Shown here one piece after another: positions 1-6,282 of a DNA stretch of 9,317 nt. Under the pieces are notes generated by a model. That model ran no database searches. It was not told where the DNA came from and saw only the letters and a program-made list of their open reading frames with translations. The stretch spans positions 1 through 9,317 of the forward strand of contig DAIPHL010000094.1 in the NCBI GenBank assembly GCA_036771375.1, written 5' to 3'. Every line of letters begins with the position of its first letter. The stretch's first letter is position 1. Position numbers and translations under genes: made by a program. Origin of the DNA: DAIPHL01 sp036771375. GTDB lineage: Bacteria; Synergistota; Synergistia; Synergistales; Synergistaceae.

Positions 1-337
1 GGTCGGCGCAATCGAATCGTCGGAGTTCATCGAGGATTGCTCCTCTTATACGTGGTACGGCAAAGGTCTGGAAACAGAAGCCTCGTTTTGGTTCGAAACG
101 TTCGATCGCATCGAGGAGGCCCAACGCCCCAAAACTGAGAATGTCTTCGAAATCGAGACCTGGTGGGAAGCGGACGGACATGCGGGAAGCCACATACCGA
201 ACGAGAGGAAGAAATCGTTTCACGATCTCATCCTTCAGATGTGGTTCGTGTGAATTCATATACGCTTCCCATAGCTTATCGTTATCCGGTTCCACCGACA
301 CGATACACCCGCTTTTTACCGGCAAGGATTCGGTCAA
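1..337 (-). CDS. fliA: Flagellar RNA polymerase sigma-28 factor, FliA/SigD/WhiG family (3' end cut off)
   Basis: This is the N-terminal part (about 112 codons) of a sigma-28 factor, which directs RNA polymerase to late flagellar, motor and chemotaxis genes. What is visible is region 1.2/2: a Trp-Glu-Ala-Tyr stretch at residues 23-26, DEIVKRFLPLVRYVASRM at 36-53, the core-binding segment FEDILSFGALGLLDAIERF at 63-81, then RGF...FQTFAVPRIRGAILDELRR at 85-107. Arg96, Asp103 and Arg106 align with E. coli FliA Arg74, Asp81 and Arg84, known for -10 recognition. Regions 3 and 4 lie outside the window. The proposed start is a TTG at 337-335 that overlaps the cheD stop (TTGA). An AAGGAG at 340-345 precedes it with only 2 nt spacing, so an in-frame TTG at 325 or GTG at 301 or 295 are real alternatives. 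Being last in the visible operon is typical of the B. subtilis-type order. The identity is firm; the start is not. Confidence 0.93.
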   Translation of the reverse strand, partial: MTESLPVKSGCIVSVEPDNDKLWEAYMNSHEPHLKDEIVKRFLPLVRYVASRMSVRFPPGLDFEDILSFGALGLLDAIERFEPKRGFCFQTFAVPRIRGAILDELRRFDCAD

Positions 338-822
338 ATCTCCTTCGTTCCGGAACCCAATGTTTTAACCACAAATTTCATGGTCAACGTACTGAATTCG
401 ACGCTTCTTCCCTTGTTTCCCCCGGTATCGGAAGAGACCAGACGAACACCTTCGGCTGCCAGCGCCTTCGTCGTCGCTTCGATATTTCGGCTTCCCACGG
501 CGAAGATCGCGTTGTCCTTGCCAGGTATGGCAAACATCTGGGCGCCACCGGCCATCTTCGCGCGCAGTTGCGATTTATTCACCCCAAGCTTTAAGAGTTC
601 GTCCAGCAGAACGGGGACCGCCGTGTCCGCGAACTTCCCTGGTTTGGGGTTGTCTTTGGTATCTCGGCTGTCGGGGAGCATGATATGAACCATTCCTGCA
701 GTTTTAGAAACCTGGTCGTAGATCACGAGTCCTATACACGAACCAAGACCGAGTGTGATCAAATTTGCAGGGTGTTTTGCTACCACGAGGTCCGCCATGC
801 CCACATGTATAGGTTGCGACAT
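334..822 (-). CDS. cheD: Chemoreceptor glutamine deamidase CheD
   Basis: CheD converts specific glutamines of methyl-accepting chemotaxis receptors to glutamates. It also binds CheC and raises its phosphatase activity. The 162-residue length is normal for the family. The papain-like catalytic residues are all present: Thr23, Cys29 in LGLGSCIGLVIYD, and His46 in GMVHIMLP, each two residues further on than Thr21, Cys27 and His44 of Thermotoga maritima CheD. The conserved MAGGAQMF block (90-97) and the IGxxN-like GSRNIEA block (110-116) follow. The ATG at 822 lies 3 nt after the cheC stop, and a GGGGGTGC at 831-838 gives an 8-nt spacer. The stop overlaps the proposed fliA start. Location directly after cheC supports the classical CheC-CheD partnership. 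It acts in the cytoplasm at receptor arrays. Confidence 0.97.
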   Translation of the reverse strand: MSQPIHVGMADLVVAKHPANLITLGLGSCIGLVIYDQVSKTAGMVHIMLPDSRDTKDNPKPGKFADTAVPVLLDELLKLGVNKSQLRAKMAGGAQMFAIPGKDNAIFAVGSRNIEATTKALAAEGVRLVSSDTGGNKGRSVEFSTLTMKFVVKTLGSGTKEI

Positions 823-825
823 GAA

Positions 826-1461
826 TTAAAGCACCCCCAACCTTGAGAGAAGGGTTTCAAGAGAGCCCGGATCGGGAATCATGATGACCGTTCCTCCCAG
901 TTCCTCCTCCAAATCTTTTACCTGCAGGCTTGTCTTGACAAGCATTGCGGAGTCTCCGATGATTCCAAACATCGACGCCACCAGATCCATGATGGAACCC
1001 AACATATCGTGTGCGACCGCCGGGGCGGTCGTCGGAAGCACCCACCCGGTTATCTGCGCAAGCGCGTTCAGAAAGGCCCCCAAAATAATGTTGCCCTGTT
1101 CGGAAAGAGCGCTATCTCGTATCTGAAGACGCATCTGTTCATCCATCCCGGAGAGGTCCATCGGTATGATCAGCTCTGCCAGTTTGTTCGCCTTTTCCTC
1201 CTCGATCATAAACAAGAGCGTACAGCTGTACTCCTCTTCCGTTCGCACCAACACCGCACAAACCGGCATCTCCGGGGAACCGTAATGTGCTGCGACCTGA
1301 TAAATGGGAACCAGTTCGGCCACCGGCACGTCCATGTCCACCGTGCGCCCGATTAACTTGGAAAGTGCGGTCGCCGCGTTTCCGGTACCGATATTGCCCA
1401 CCTCTCGAATGGCGTCCATATGAATGCTGGTAAATTCAGAGTTCTGCCCCATGGCACGCAA
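826..1461 (-). CDS. cheC: CheY-P phosphatase CheC
   Basis: CheC dephosphorylates CheY-P, and CheD modulates its activity. At 211 residues it has the length and layout of canonical CheC with two pseudo-symmetric active sites. Both copies of the (D/S)xxxExxNx(22)P signature are intact: Asp16, Glu20, Asn23 and Pro46 in the first, and Ser117, Glu121, Asn124 and Pro147 in the second. The segment DAIREVGNIGTGNAATALS is the classic family block. Because both sites are complete and it lacks a FliY-type SpoA C-terminal domain, FliY and CheX are less likely. The TTG start at 1461 is chosen because TAGGAAAGG upstream places AGGA 7 nt before it. An ATG three codons later (1452) is almost as plausible. 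The gene starts 18 nt after the cheA stop and ends 3 nt before cheD. Confidence 0.96.
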   Translation of the reverse strand: MRAMGQNSEFTSIHMDAIREVGNIGTGNAATALSKLIGRTVDMDVPVAELVPIYQVAAHYGSPEMPVCAVLVRTEEEYSCTLLFMIEEEKANKLAELIIPMDLSGMDEQMRLQIRDSALSEQGNIILGAFLNALAQITGWVLPTTAPAVAHDMLGSIMDLVASMFGIIGDSAMLVKTSLQVKDLEEELGGTVIMIPDPGSLETLLSRLGVL

Positions 1462-1479
1462 CAGCCTTTCCTAATGATT

Positions 1480-3531
1480 TTAAAGAGACGCCGCGTCGAG
1501 GATCAGCGCGACATTTCCATCTCCCAATATCGTGGCACCGGCAATTCCCTTTACTTTGAGCAGTAATTTTCCTAGAGGTTTGATGACGATCTCCTGTTGC
1601 CCGACAAAGGAGTCTACGAGAAAACCCACTCTGGAACGATCACGACCGACCCTGACGACGACGACCGGCTTTTCTTCGTGGTCGGGACGTTCCCCGGGCG
1701 TTGCGATAATGGCCGATAGATCGGAAAGAGGCAAGATTTCTCCCCGGACTGTCGTGACGGGAGTCCCATGGACGTATTTTATATCCTTTTTGTGAACGAG
1801 CAACGTTTCCTCCACGTTTTCGAGAGAGATCGCATACGTCTCGTCTCCCACCTTTATCAGAAGGGCAAGTACGATCGCCAACGTCAGGGGAAGCCTGATA
1901 ACGACTCTGGAGCCCTGTCCGAGCTTGGAGTATATCATGAATTGTCCTCCCAAAGACTCCACTTTGCTCTTGACGGCGTCGGTTCCGACCCCCCTTCCGG
2001 ATAAGTCGGTGACGACTTCGGCCGTGCTGAAGCCGGGCAACATCACCAGTTGCACCGCCTCGTCGTCGGACATGACGCTCGCCTGCTCCTGGGTAATGAT
2101 GCCCCGTTCGATCGCTTTTTTCTTTACCTTCTCCGGGTTGATCCCGGCCCCGTCGTCTCTGACCTCGATGATGACTCCGTTCCCCTCCTGATATGCCGCC
2201 ACCGTGATGGTCCCCAGACGTGGTTTGCCTTGAGATTCCCGCACATCCGGGTTTTCGATGCCATGGTCCAGAGAGTTGCGGAGAAGGTGAACCATGGGAT
2301 CGCCGATTTCATCGATGACCGTTCGGTCGAGTTCCGTTTCCGCGCCTTCGACCTGAAGTTGAATGTCCTTGCCCATCTGTCTCGATAAATCTCTGACGAG
2401 CCGCGGCAGACGGTCGAAAACCATGGAAACCGGAACCATTCTCAGTTTGGTCACAAGTTCCTGTATGTCTCCCGATATACGCCCCAGTTGGGAAAGGGGT
2501 TCTTCAAACGCCTTCAGCCGAGATTCCTGGACTAGACGCTCGATTCTCGCCCGTCCGATAACAAGCTCGCCAACCAGGTTCATGAGTTTGTCCAAACGCC
2601 CGATATCCACGCGAACCGTCCGGCTCCCCGCTTTCCCCGCGGTTTTGGGCGATGCATCCTGGTGTTTATGCGGTTCCTGTGCGGTGGCATTTTGTTTGGT
2701 TTCGGTCTTTTCGGCCTTCGGCTCCGCCGCTTCGGAAGCCACCTTCTCCCTTTGCCTCTCCAAAGACAGCTCTTTGCCCTTGACGTCCAAGACCTCACCG
2801 ACACGAGAGATTTGTTCCACCAAGGTCTCCATCGGATCCGCCGAGGCGATATAGAGGGTGAAACTTCTTTCGAACTCCTCCCTTTCGAGTGCTTCGATCG
2901 ACGGTTCCGCTTTGATGATATCGCCAAGATCTCCGACGAGGGTCACGATCATGTAGGTACGAGCCGCTTTTAGCATGCAGGTCGGCTGGAGTTCCACCAC
3001 GATTTCATACACGTGCTTTCCCGCCTTTTCGGCGGACTCTACCCACTCCCACTCCTGTTGGTTCAAATCAAGATCCGCCTCTTTGGATGTTTCCGATGCG
3101 GCCTCCCCGGTCGATTTTTCTTCCGTCGCAGGAGCTTCCCCAGGTTTGTCGCGGCGTATGTGAAGCTTCTCAATCAGCTCATCGGATTCGGCATCGCTGT
3201 CGCTGCCTCCGCCTCTGATCAAATCGACCATTTGATTCAAGGTATCCAGACACCGAAAGAGCAGGTCCACATCGTCCGAGCTCAATACAAGATCGCCCGA
3301 TCGAACGAGCCCGAGGAGATCTTCCATCGAATGCGTCAATGTCGCCATTTTGTTAAATCCCATGGTGGCGGACATCCCTTTGAACGTATGGGCCACTCTG
3401 AAAATCTCGTTGATGATGTCCATATCGTCCTGATTCTGTTCCGCCGACAAAAGAAGTTCGTTCAGGTGATCCAAATTGTCTCCGGCTTCGTCCAAAAACG
3501 CTCCCAGGTATTGGTTCATATCCATAGCCAT
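1480..3531 (-). CDS. cheA: Chemotaxis histidine kinase CheA
   Basis: CheA is the cytoplasmic kinase of the receptor array. It autophosphorylates on a P1 histidine and passes phosphate to CheY and CheB. Of the 683 residues, P1 (about 1-125) carries the phospho-accepting His48 in FRVAHTFKGMSATMGF. A P2-like response-regulator docking domain lies near 170-250. A charged, Ala/Lys/Glu-rich linker covers about 255-303. P3 dimerisation begins with RTVRVDIGRLDKLMNLVGEL (about 304-323). P4 ATPase shows the N box HLLRNSLDHGIE (415-426), G1 DDGAGI (459-464), F box LPGFSTAE (498-505) and G2 GRGVGTDAVK (512-521). P5, the CheW-like regulatory domain, fills about 545-683. All expected catalytic motifs are present. 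The ATG at 3531 was chosen because a perfect GGAGGT lies 9 nt upstream. The open frame extends 11 codons further to a TTG at 3564, but that would place the ribosome binding site inside the gene. No cheW follows; cheC is next. Confidence 0.98.
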   Translation of the reverse strand: MAMDMNQYLGAFLDEAGDNLDHLNELLLSAEQNQDDMDIINEIFRVAHTFKGMSATMGFNKMATLTHSMEDLLGLVRSGDLVLSSDDVDLLFRCLDTLNQMVDLIRGGGSDSDAESDELIEKLHIRRDKPGEAPATEEKSTGEAASETSKEADLDLNQQEWEWVESAEKAGKHVYEIVVELQPTCMLKAARTYMIVTLVGDLGDIIKAEPSIEALEREEFERSFTLYIASADPMETLVEQISRVGEVLDVKGKELSLERQREKVASEAAEPKAEKTETKQNATAQEPHKHQDASPKTAGKAGSRTVRVDIGRLDKLMNLVGELVIGRARIERLVQESRLKAFEEPLSQLGRISGDIQELVTKLRMVPVSMVFDRLPRLVRDLSRQMGKDIQLQVEGAETELDRTVIDEIGDPMVHLLRNSLDHGIENPDVRESQGKPRLGTITVAAYQEGNGVIIEVRDDGAGINPEKVKKKAIERGIITQEQASVMSDDEAVQLVMLPGFSTAEVVTDLSGRGVGTDAVKSKVESLGGQFMIYSKLGQGSRVVIRLPLTLAIVLALLIKVGDETYAISLENVEETLLVHKKDIKYVHGTPVTTVRGEILPLSDLSAIIATPGERPDHEEKPVVVVRVGRDRSRVGFLVDSFVGQQEIVIKPLGKLLLKVKGIAGATILGDGNVALILDAASL

Positions 3532-3540
3532 TCTTACTCT

Positions 3541-3546
3541 ACCTCC
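3541..3546 (-). promoter_or_regulatory. Strong ribosome binding site of cheA
   Basis: On the minus strand GGAGGT is followed by 9 nt and the ATG at 3531. It is the best Shine-Dalgarno match in the window and sits in the only sizeable intergenic gap (3532-3593), so cheA can be initiated independently of the gene before it. It decides the cheA start against the upstream TTG at 3564. Confidence 0.85.
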
Positions 3547-3593
3547 AAGTCCCGATCGATTCAACCCTCTCGAGGATAGTCAATATTTTATCG

Positions 3594-4670
3594 TCATTTC
3601 ACCAAGCGGACGAGGTTCGATGCAATCGCATAAAGTGGTATCACCTCGTCCGACAATCCGGCTTCGACGATGGCACCGGGCATACCCGGTATCACGCAGG
3701 TTTCCTTCGACTCCGCAATGACGTATGCGCCTTTCTTCTTGAGAGCTCTCGCACCGTCCGTACCATCCTTTCCCATGCCGGTCAAAACAAGGACGAGCAC
3801 GTTTCCCCCCACGACTTCGGCGACGCTCTGGAAGAGGACATCGGCTGCCGGTCTCACCGATCTGACCGGCGCCGTTTCCGTCAATCTGCAGACGAGGTCG
3901 GCCTGCTTCCTCTCTACAACCAGATGATAGCCCCCCGGAGCCAGGATTGCGACCCCTTTTCTGATTGGCATGTCGTCACAGGCTTCCACGACTTTTATCT
4001 TGCTCCGCTCGTTCAGCCGTCGTGCGAGCGAGGAAGTGAAACCGGGCGGCATATGTTGCACGATGAGCACGGGCAGCGGAAAATCCTCCGGCAGCGCGGG
4101 AACGATCTCCTGTAAGGCCATTGGGCCTCCCGTAGAAGCGGCGACCACCAACATATCAAACGGTTTCTGCGAATTCCTGAAGCGCTTCGAGGGATCCACC
4201 GGTGCGGGCGAGTGGGGAGTCGAGATAAATTTTTCCCATTTCATGGAGGCATTGCTGACGGAGGCACGGCTTGCGGCCCGAACCTTTCTGCGTAACGCAT
4301 CGCCGATCTTCTCCATGTCCAGGGAAATGGAGCCCGACGGTTTTGTGACGAAATCGACCGCGCCGGCATCGAGCGCCTGCATGGTCACGTCGGCACCACG
4401 TTTGGTCAGGTTGCTCACCATGATGACCGGCAGCGGGTTTTGCTCCATGATCTCGCGGAGGACCTCCAGACCGTTTTTCCCGGGCATCTCGACGTCCAGC
4501 GTGACGAGATCCGGCGACAGCTCCTTTATCTTTCGAATCGCCTCGTCTCCATCGCGGGCCTTCCCCACGACTTCAATCTGCGGATCTGCCTCCAGTATAT
4601 CGCCTATGATCTTGCGCATGAACGCGGAATCGTCAACGATCAGCGCGCGTGTCTTTCGCACCGAGGTCAT
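3594..4670 (-). CDS. cheB: Chemotaxis protein-glutamate methylesterase/glutamine deamidase CheB
   Basis: CheB removes methyl groups from (and can deamidate) chemoreceptors and gives feedback adaptation when phosphorylated by CheA. The 358 residues form a receiver domain (about 5-127) with acidic pair Asp13/Asp14, phospho-acceptor Asp59 in LVTLDVEMPG, Ser86 and Lys110. A linker of about 40 residues follows, then the methylesterase domain (about 170-358). The serine-hydrolase triad is complete: Ser179 in AASTGGP, His206 in VQHMPPG and Asp302 in GMGKDGTDGA. The ATG at 4670 overlaps the stop of the PilZ gene as ATGA, which suggests translational coupling. The upstream GGGGCG is only a weak ribosome binding site. 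CheB together with CheC and CheD implies that receptor methylation and the CheC/CheD systems coexist, as in B. subtilis. Confidence 0.98.
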   Translation of the reverse strand: MTSVRKTRALIVDDSAFMRKIIGDILEADPQIEVVGKARDGDEAIRKIKELSPDLVTLDVEMPGKNGLEVLREIMEQNPLPVIMVSNLTKRGADVTMQALDAGAVDFVTKPSGSISLDMEKIGDALRRKVRAASRASVSNASMKWEKFISTPHSPAPVDPSKRFRNSQKPFDMLVVAASTGGPMALQEIVPALPEDFPLPVLIVQHMPPGFTSSLARRLNERSKIKVVEACDDMPIRKGVAILAPGGYHLVVERKQADLVCRLTETAPVRSVRPAADVLFQSVAEVVGGNVLVLVLTGMGKDGTDGARALKKKGAYVIAESKETCVIPGMPGAIVEAGLSDEVIPLYAIASNLVRLVK

Positions 4671-5356
4671 CTTTGATCACGCCCCATTATTTCCTGCTGT
4701 CTTACGAACTCGAACAGTTTCTTCTCCACGCTTACCGGCACCGAGTCGAAACCAACCCCAACCTCCCACGCCTTGTCCGTACGAGCCACCCTGGAAGCTC
4801 TCCCCGACAGGAAATAAAACGTATTTCCCAGCTTGAAGCGAAGCAGGATCCTGTCCTTACTTTCAAAAACCGCTCCTCCGGCGACATCAAACGACAAGCG
4901 AAAACGATATCCGCCGAGACTTACGTCGATCACGACAGCCTCCATCCACCTCGAGGACATCGGACGCCGCTCTTCGGCTTCGATATGAAAGATGACGACC
5001 TCCCACAAGCAGGAAATTCGCAGAAACTGCCTCCTCTGGACTCTTGTCGGATAGTCCAGGAGCAAGGCCCACATGGCGGGCAATTCGATTTTCCTGTCGG
5101 AGCGGCGGACCGCCATGTCGAACAGGTAAAGAGCCCCCCCGTCTTCCATGACAAACGTAAAATTCATATCCCTGTAAACGGGCAGCAGCGCTTCCTTGAG
5201 CAGAGGATGGTCGAACAGAACGAGGTCGCCTTGGATCTCCTGTACACGAGAGGGATAACGGCCCTTGTAGATACCGGCGTTCACTACGATATCACCCCGC
5301 GAACCGGGTTGAAGCTTCGAAGTATAGTCCACGGCGGGCTTCTTGTTTTTTCTCAC
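4667..5356 (-). CDS. PilZ-domain flagellar brake protein, YcgR-like
   Basis: This is a predicted cyclic di-GMP receptor of the YcgR type, a family known to slow or bias the flagellar motor when the second messenger is bound. With the start chosen here it has 229 residues. An N-terminal half (about 15-100) resembles the YcgR N-domain. A PilZ domain (about 106-220) follows, with both binding motifs present: RxxxR as Arg109 to Arg113 in QRRQFLRI, and DxSxxG as Asp144, Ser146 and Gly149 in VIDVSLGGY. No membrane segment or signal peptide is seen. The chosen start is a GTG at 5356 overlapping the flhG stop as GTGA, with AAGGGGA at 5367-5373 and a 10-nt spacer. The frame stays open upstream to 5479, which would add 41 residues and overlap flhG by 127 nt; that is less likely. 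It ends overlapping the cheB ATG. Confidence 0.9.
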   Translation of the reverse strand: MRKNKKPAVDYTSKLQPGSRGDIVVNAGIYKGRYPSRVQEIQGDLVLFDHPLLKEALLPVYRDMNFTFVMEDGGALYLFDMAVRRSDRKIELPAMWALLLDYPTRVQRRQFLRISCLWEVVIFHIEAEERRPMSSRWMEAVVIDVSLGGYRFRLSFDVAGGAVFESKDRILLRFKLGNTFYFLSGRASRVARTDKAWEVGVGFDSVPVSVEKKLFEFVRQQEIMGRDQR

Positions 5357-6279
5357 AACGACCAAGTCCCCTTCTTGGAAAGCACTCTCGTCAGGCGACG
5401 CAGAAAGGCCTCTTTCTTTTCGATCTTCGGCCCGTTTTTCGACAACGCAAAGATCCTTTCGGCCAAAGTTCGAAAGCATGGCCCGGATACCGAATCCACG
5501 CCGTCAAGCAGTAGAGGCCTCCGCTTTTTCACGGCCTCTCTTACGGCGGTATCATACAGTACGCACCCCAAATAGGATACCTTGTGACCCAAAAACTGTT
5601 CTGCCGCTGTGACAATCCTTTTTGAAACCGCGCGGGCCTCCTCTTCATCCGAAGCCATATTGACGACAAGAGCGGTCTGCAGGTGTCCGTCCGTCGATTG
5701 AAGCAGGGATTTTAGAACGCTGTAACAGTCCCGAATGGATGTCGGTTCGGGCGTCGTGACGAGCAGAGTCAAATCCGATGCCACGGCAAAGGACAGAACG
5801 TTCTTGTGGATTCCCGCACTGGTGTCGAGAAGCAGCATATCGATATCGTCCTCCAGAACGGACAAACGGCCGATCACCCACGACTGTTGCTGTTCGTCGA
5901 GATCCGCCAGCTCTCTCAAACCGGCCCCTCCGGGAATGATGAAGACCTTTTCACTGACATTCAGAACGATGTCGGAGAGCTCCTTCTCTCCTCTCAACAC
6001 ATGCCCCAGGTTGTATTTCGGGATGACCCCGAACAGAATGTCTATGTTTGCAAGGCCGAGATCGGCGTCGAGGACGGCCATTCGCAACCCCTTCTCGGCA
6101 AAGGCAAGAGCCAGGTTAACGGCCAAATTGCTCTTCCCTACGCCCCCTTTGCCGCTTAGAATCGCAATGGAGCTGATCCCCAATATTTTCCCTCTGTCAG
6201 GCTTTTTTTTGTCGGAAACCAGCTCTCTGAGAAAAGTCGCTTGGTCGTTCGTGGGTGCAGGCATGATGATCGGATTCAT
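5353..6279 (-). CDS. flhG: Flagellum site/number-determining MinD-like ATPase FlhG (YlxH)
   Basis: FlhG (FleN/YlxH) is a membrane-associated ParA/MinD-type ATPase that acts with FlhF to control flagellar number and placement. The 308-residue protein shows the deviant Walker A SGKGGVGKS (42-50) with its signature lysine, DADLGLANID (71-80), the Walker B-like LLLDTSAGI (149-157) and VTTPEPTSIRDCYSVLK (174-190), which is typical of FlhG. Near the N-terminus DQATFLREL (12-20) fits the DQAxxLR activator motif known to stimulate FlhF GTP hydrolysis; Gln13 would be the critical residue. The C-terminal region is basic (about 284-304) and may help membrane contact, which is inference. The ATG at 6279 lies 3 nt after the flhF stop, with AAGGAAAG 8 nt upstream. 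A second in-frame ATG at codon 6 has no clear ribosome site. Confidence 0.96.
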   Translation of the reverse strand: MNPIIMPAPTNDQATFLRELVSDKKKPDRGKILGISSIAILSGKGGVGKSNLAVNLALAFAEKGLRMAVLDADLGLANIDILFGVIPKYNLGHVLRGEKELSDIVLNVSEKVFIIPGGAGLRELADLDEQQQSWVIGRLSVLEDDIDMLLLDTSAGIHKNVLSFAVASDLTLLVTTPEPTSIRDCYSVLKSLLQSTDGHLQTALVVNMASDEEEARAVSKRIVTAAEQFLGHKVSYLGCVLYDTAVREAVKKRRPLLLDGVDSVSGPCFRTLAERIFALSKNGPKIEKKEAFLRRLTRVLSKKGTWSL

Positions 6280-6282
6280 CTC

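Noticed and set aside
3532..3564. Extended cheA start at the TTG at 3564
   Set aside because: The perfect GGAGGT lies between this TTG and the ATG at 3531, with ideal spacing to the ATG, and the extra 11 residues are not part of the P1 domain.
3545..3580. CCTCGAGAGG as a transcription terminator or sigma-28 promoter after cheB
   Set aside because: The possible stem is only 4 bp with a 2-nt loop and no T tract follows. No GCCGATAA-like -10 element is present at the right spacing.
3970..4836. Plus-strand open frame (288 codons) opposite cheB
   Set aside because: It is antisense to cheB, whose receiver and esterase motifs are complete. The translation is Ser/Thr/Pro/Arg-rich low-complexity, typical of a shadow frame.
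4649..5575. Long plus-strand open frame (308 codons) opposite the PilZ gene and flhG
   Set aside because: It lies wholly antisense to two genes with clear family motifs, and its translation shows no recognisable domain. It is a by-product of codon bias in the minus-strand genes.
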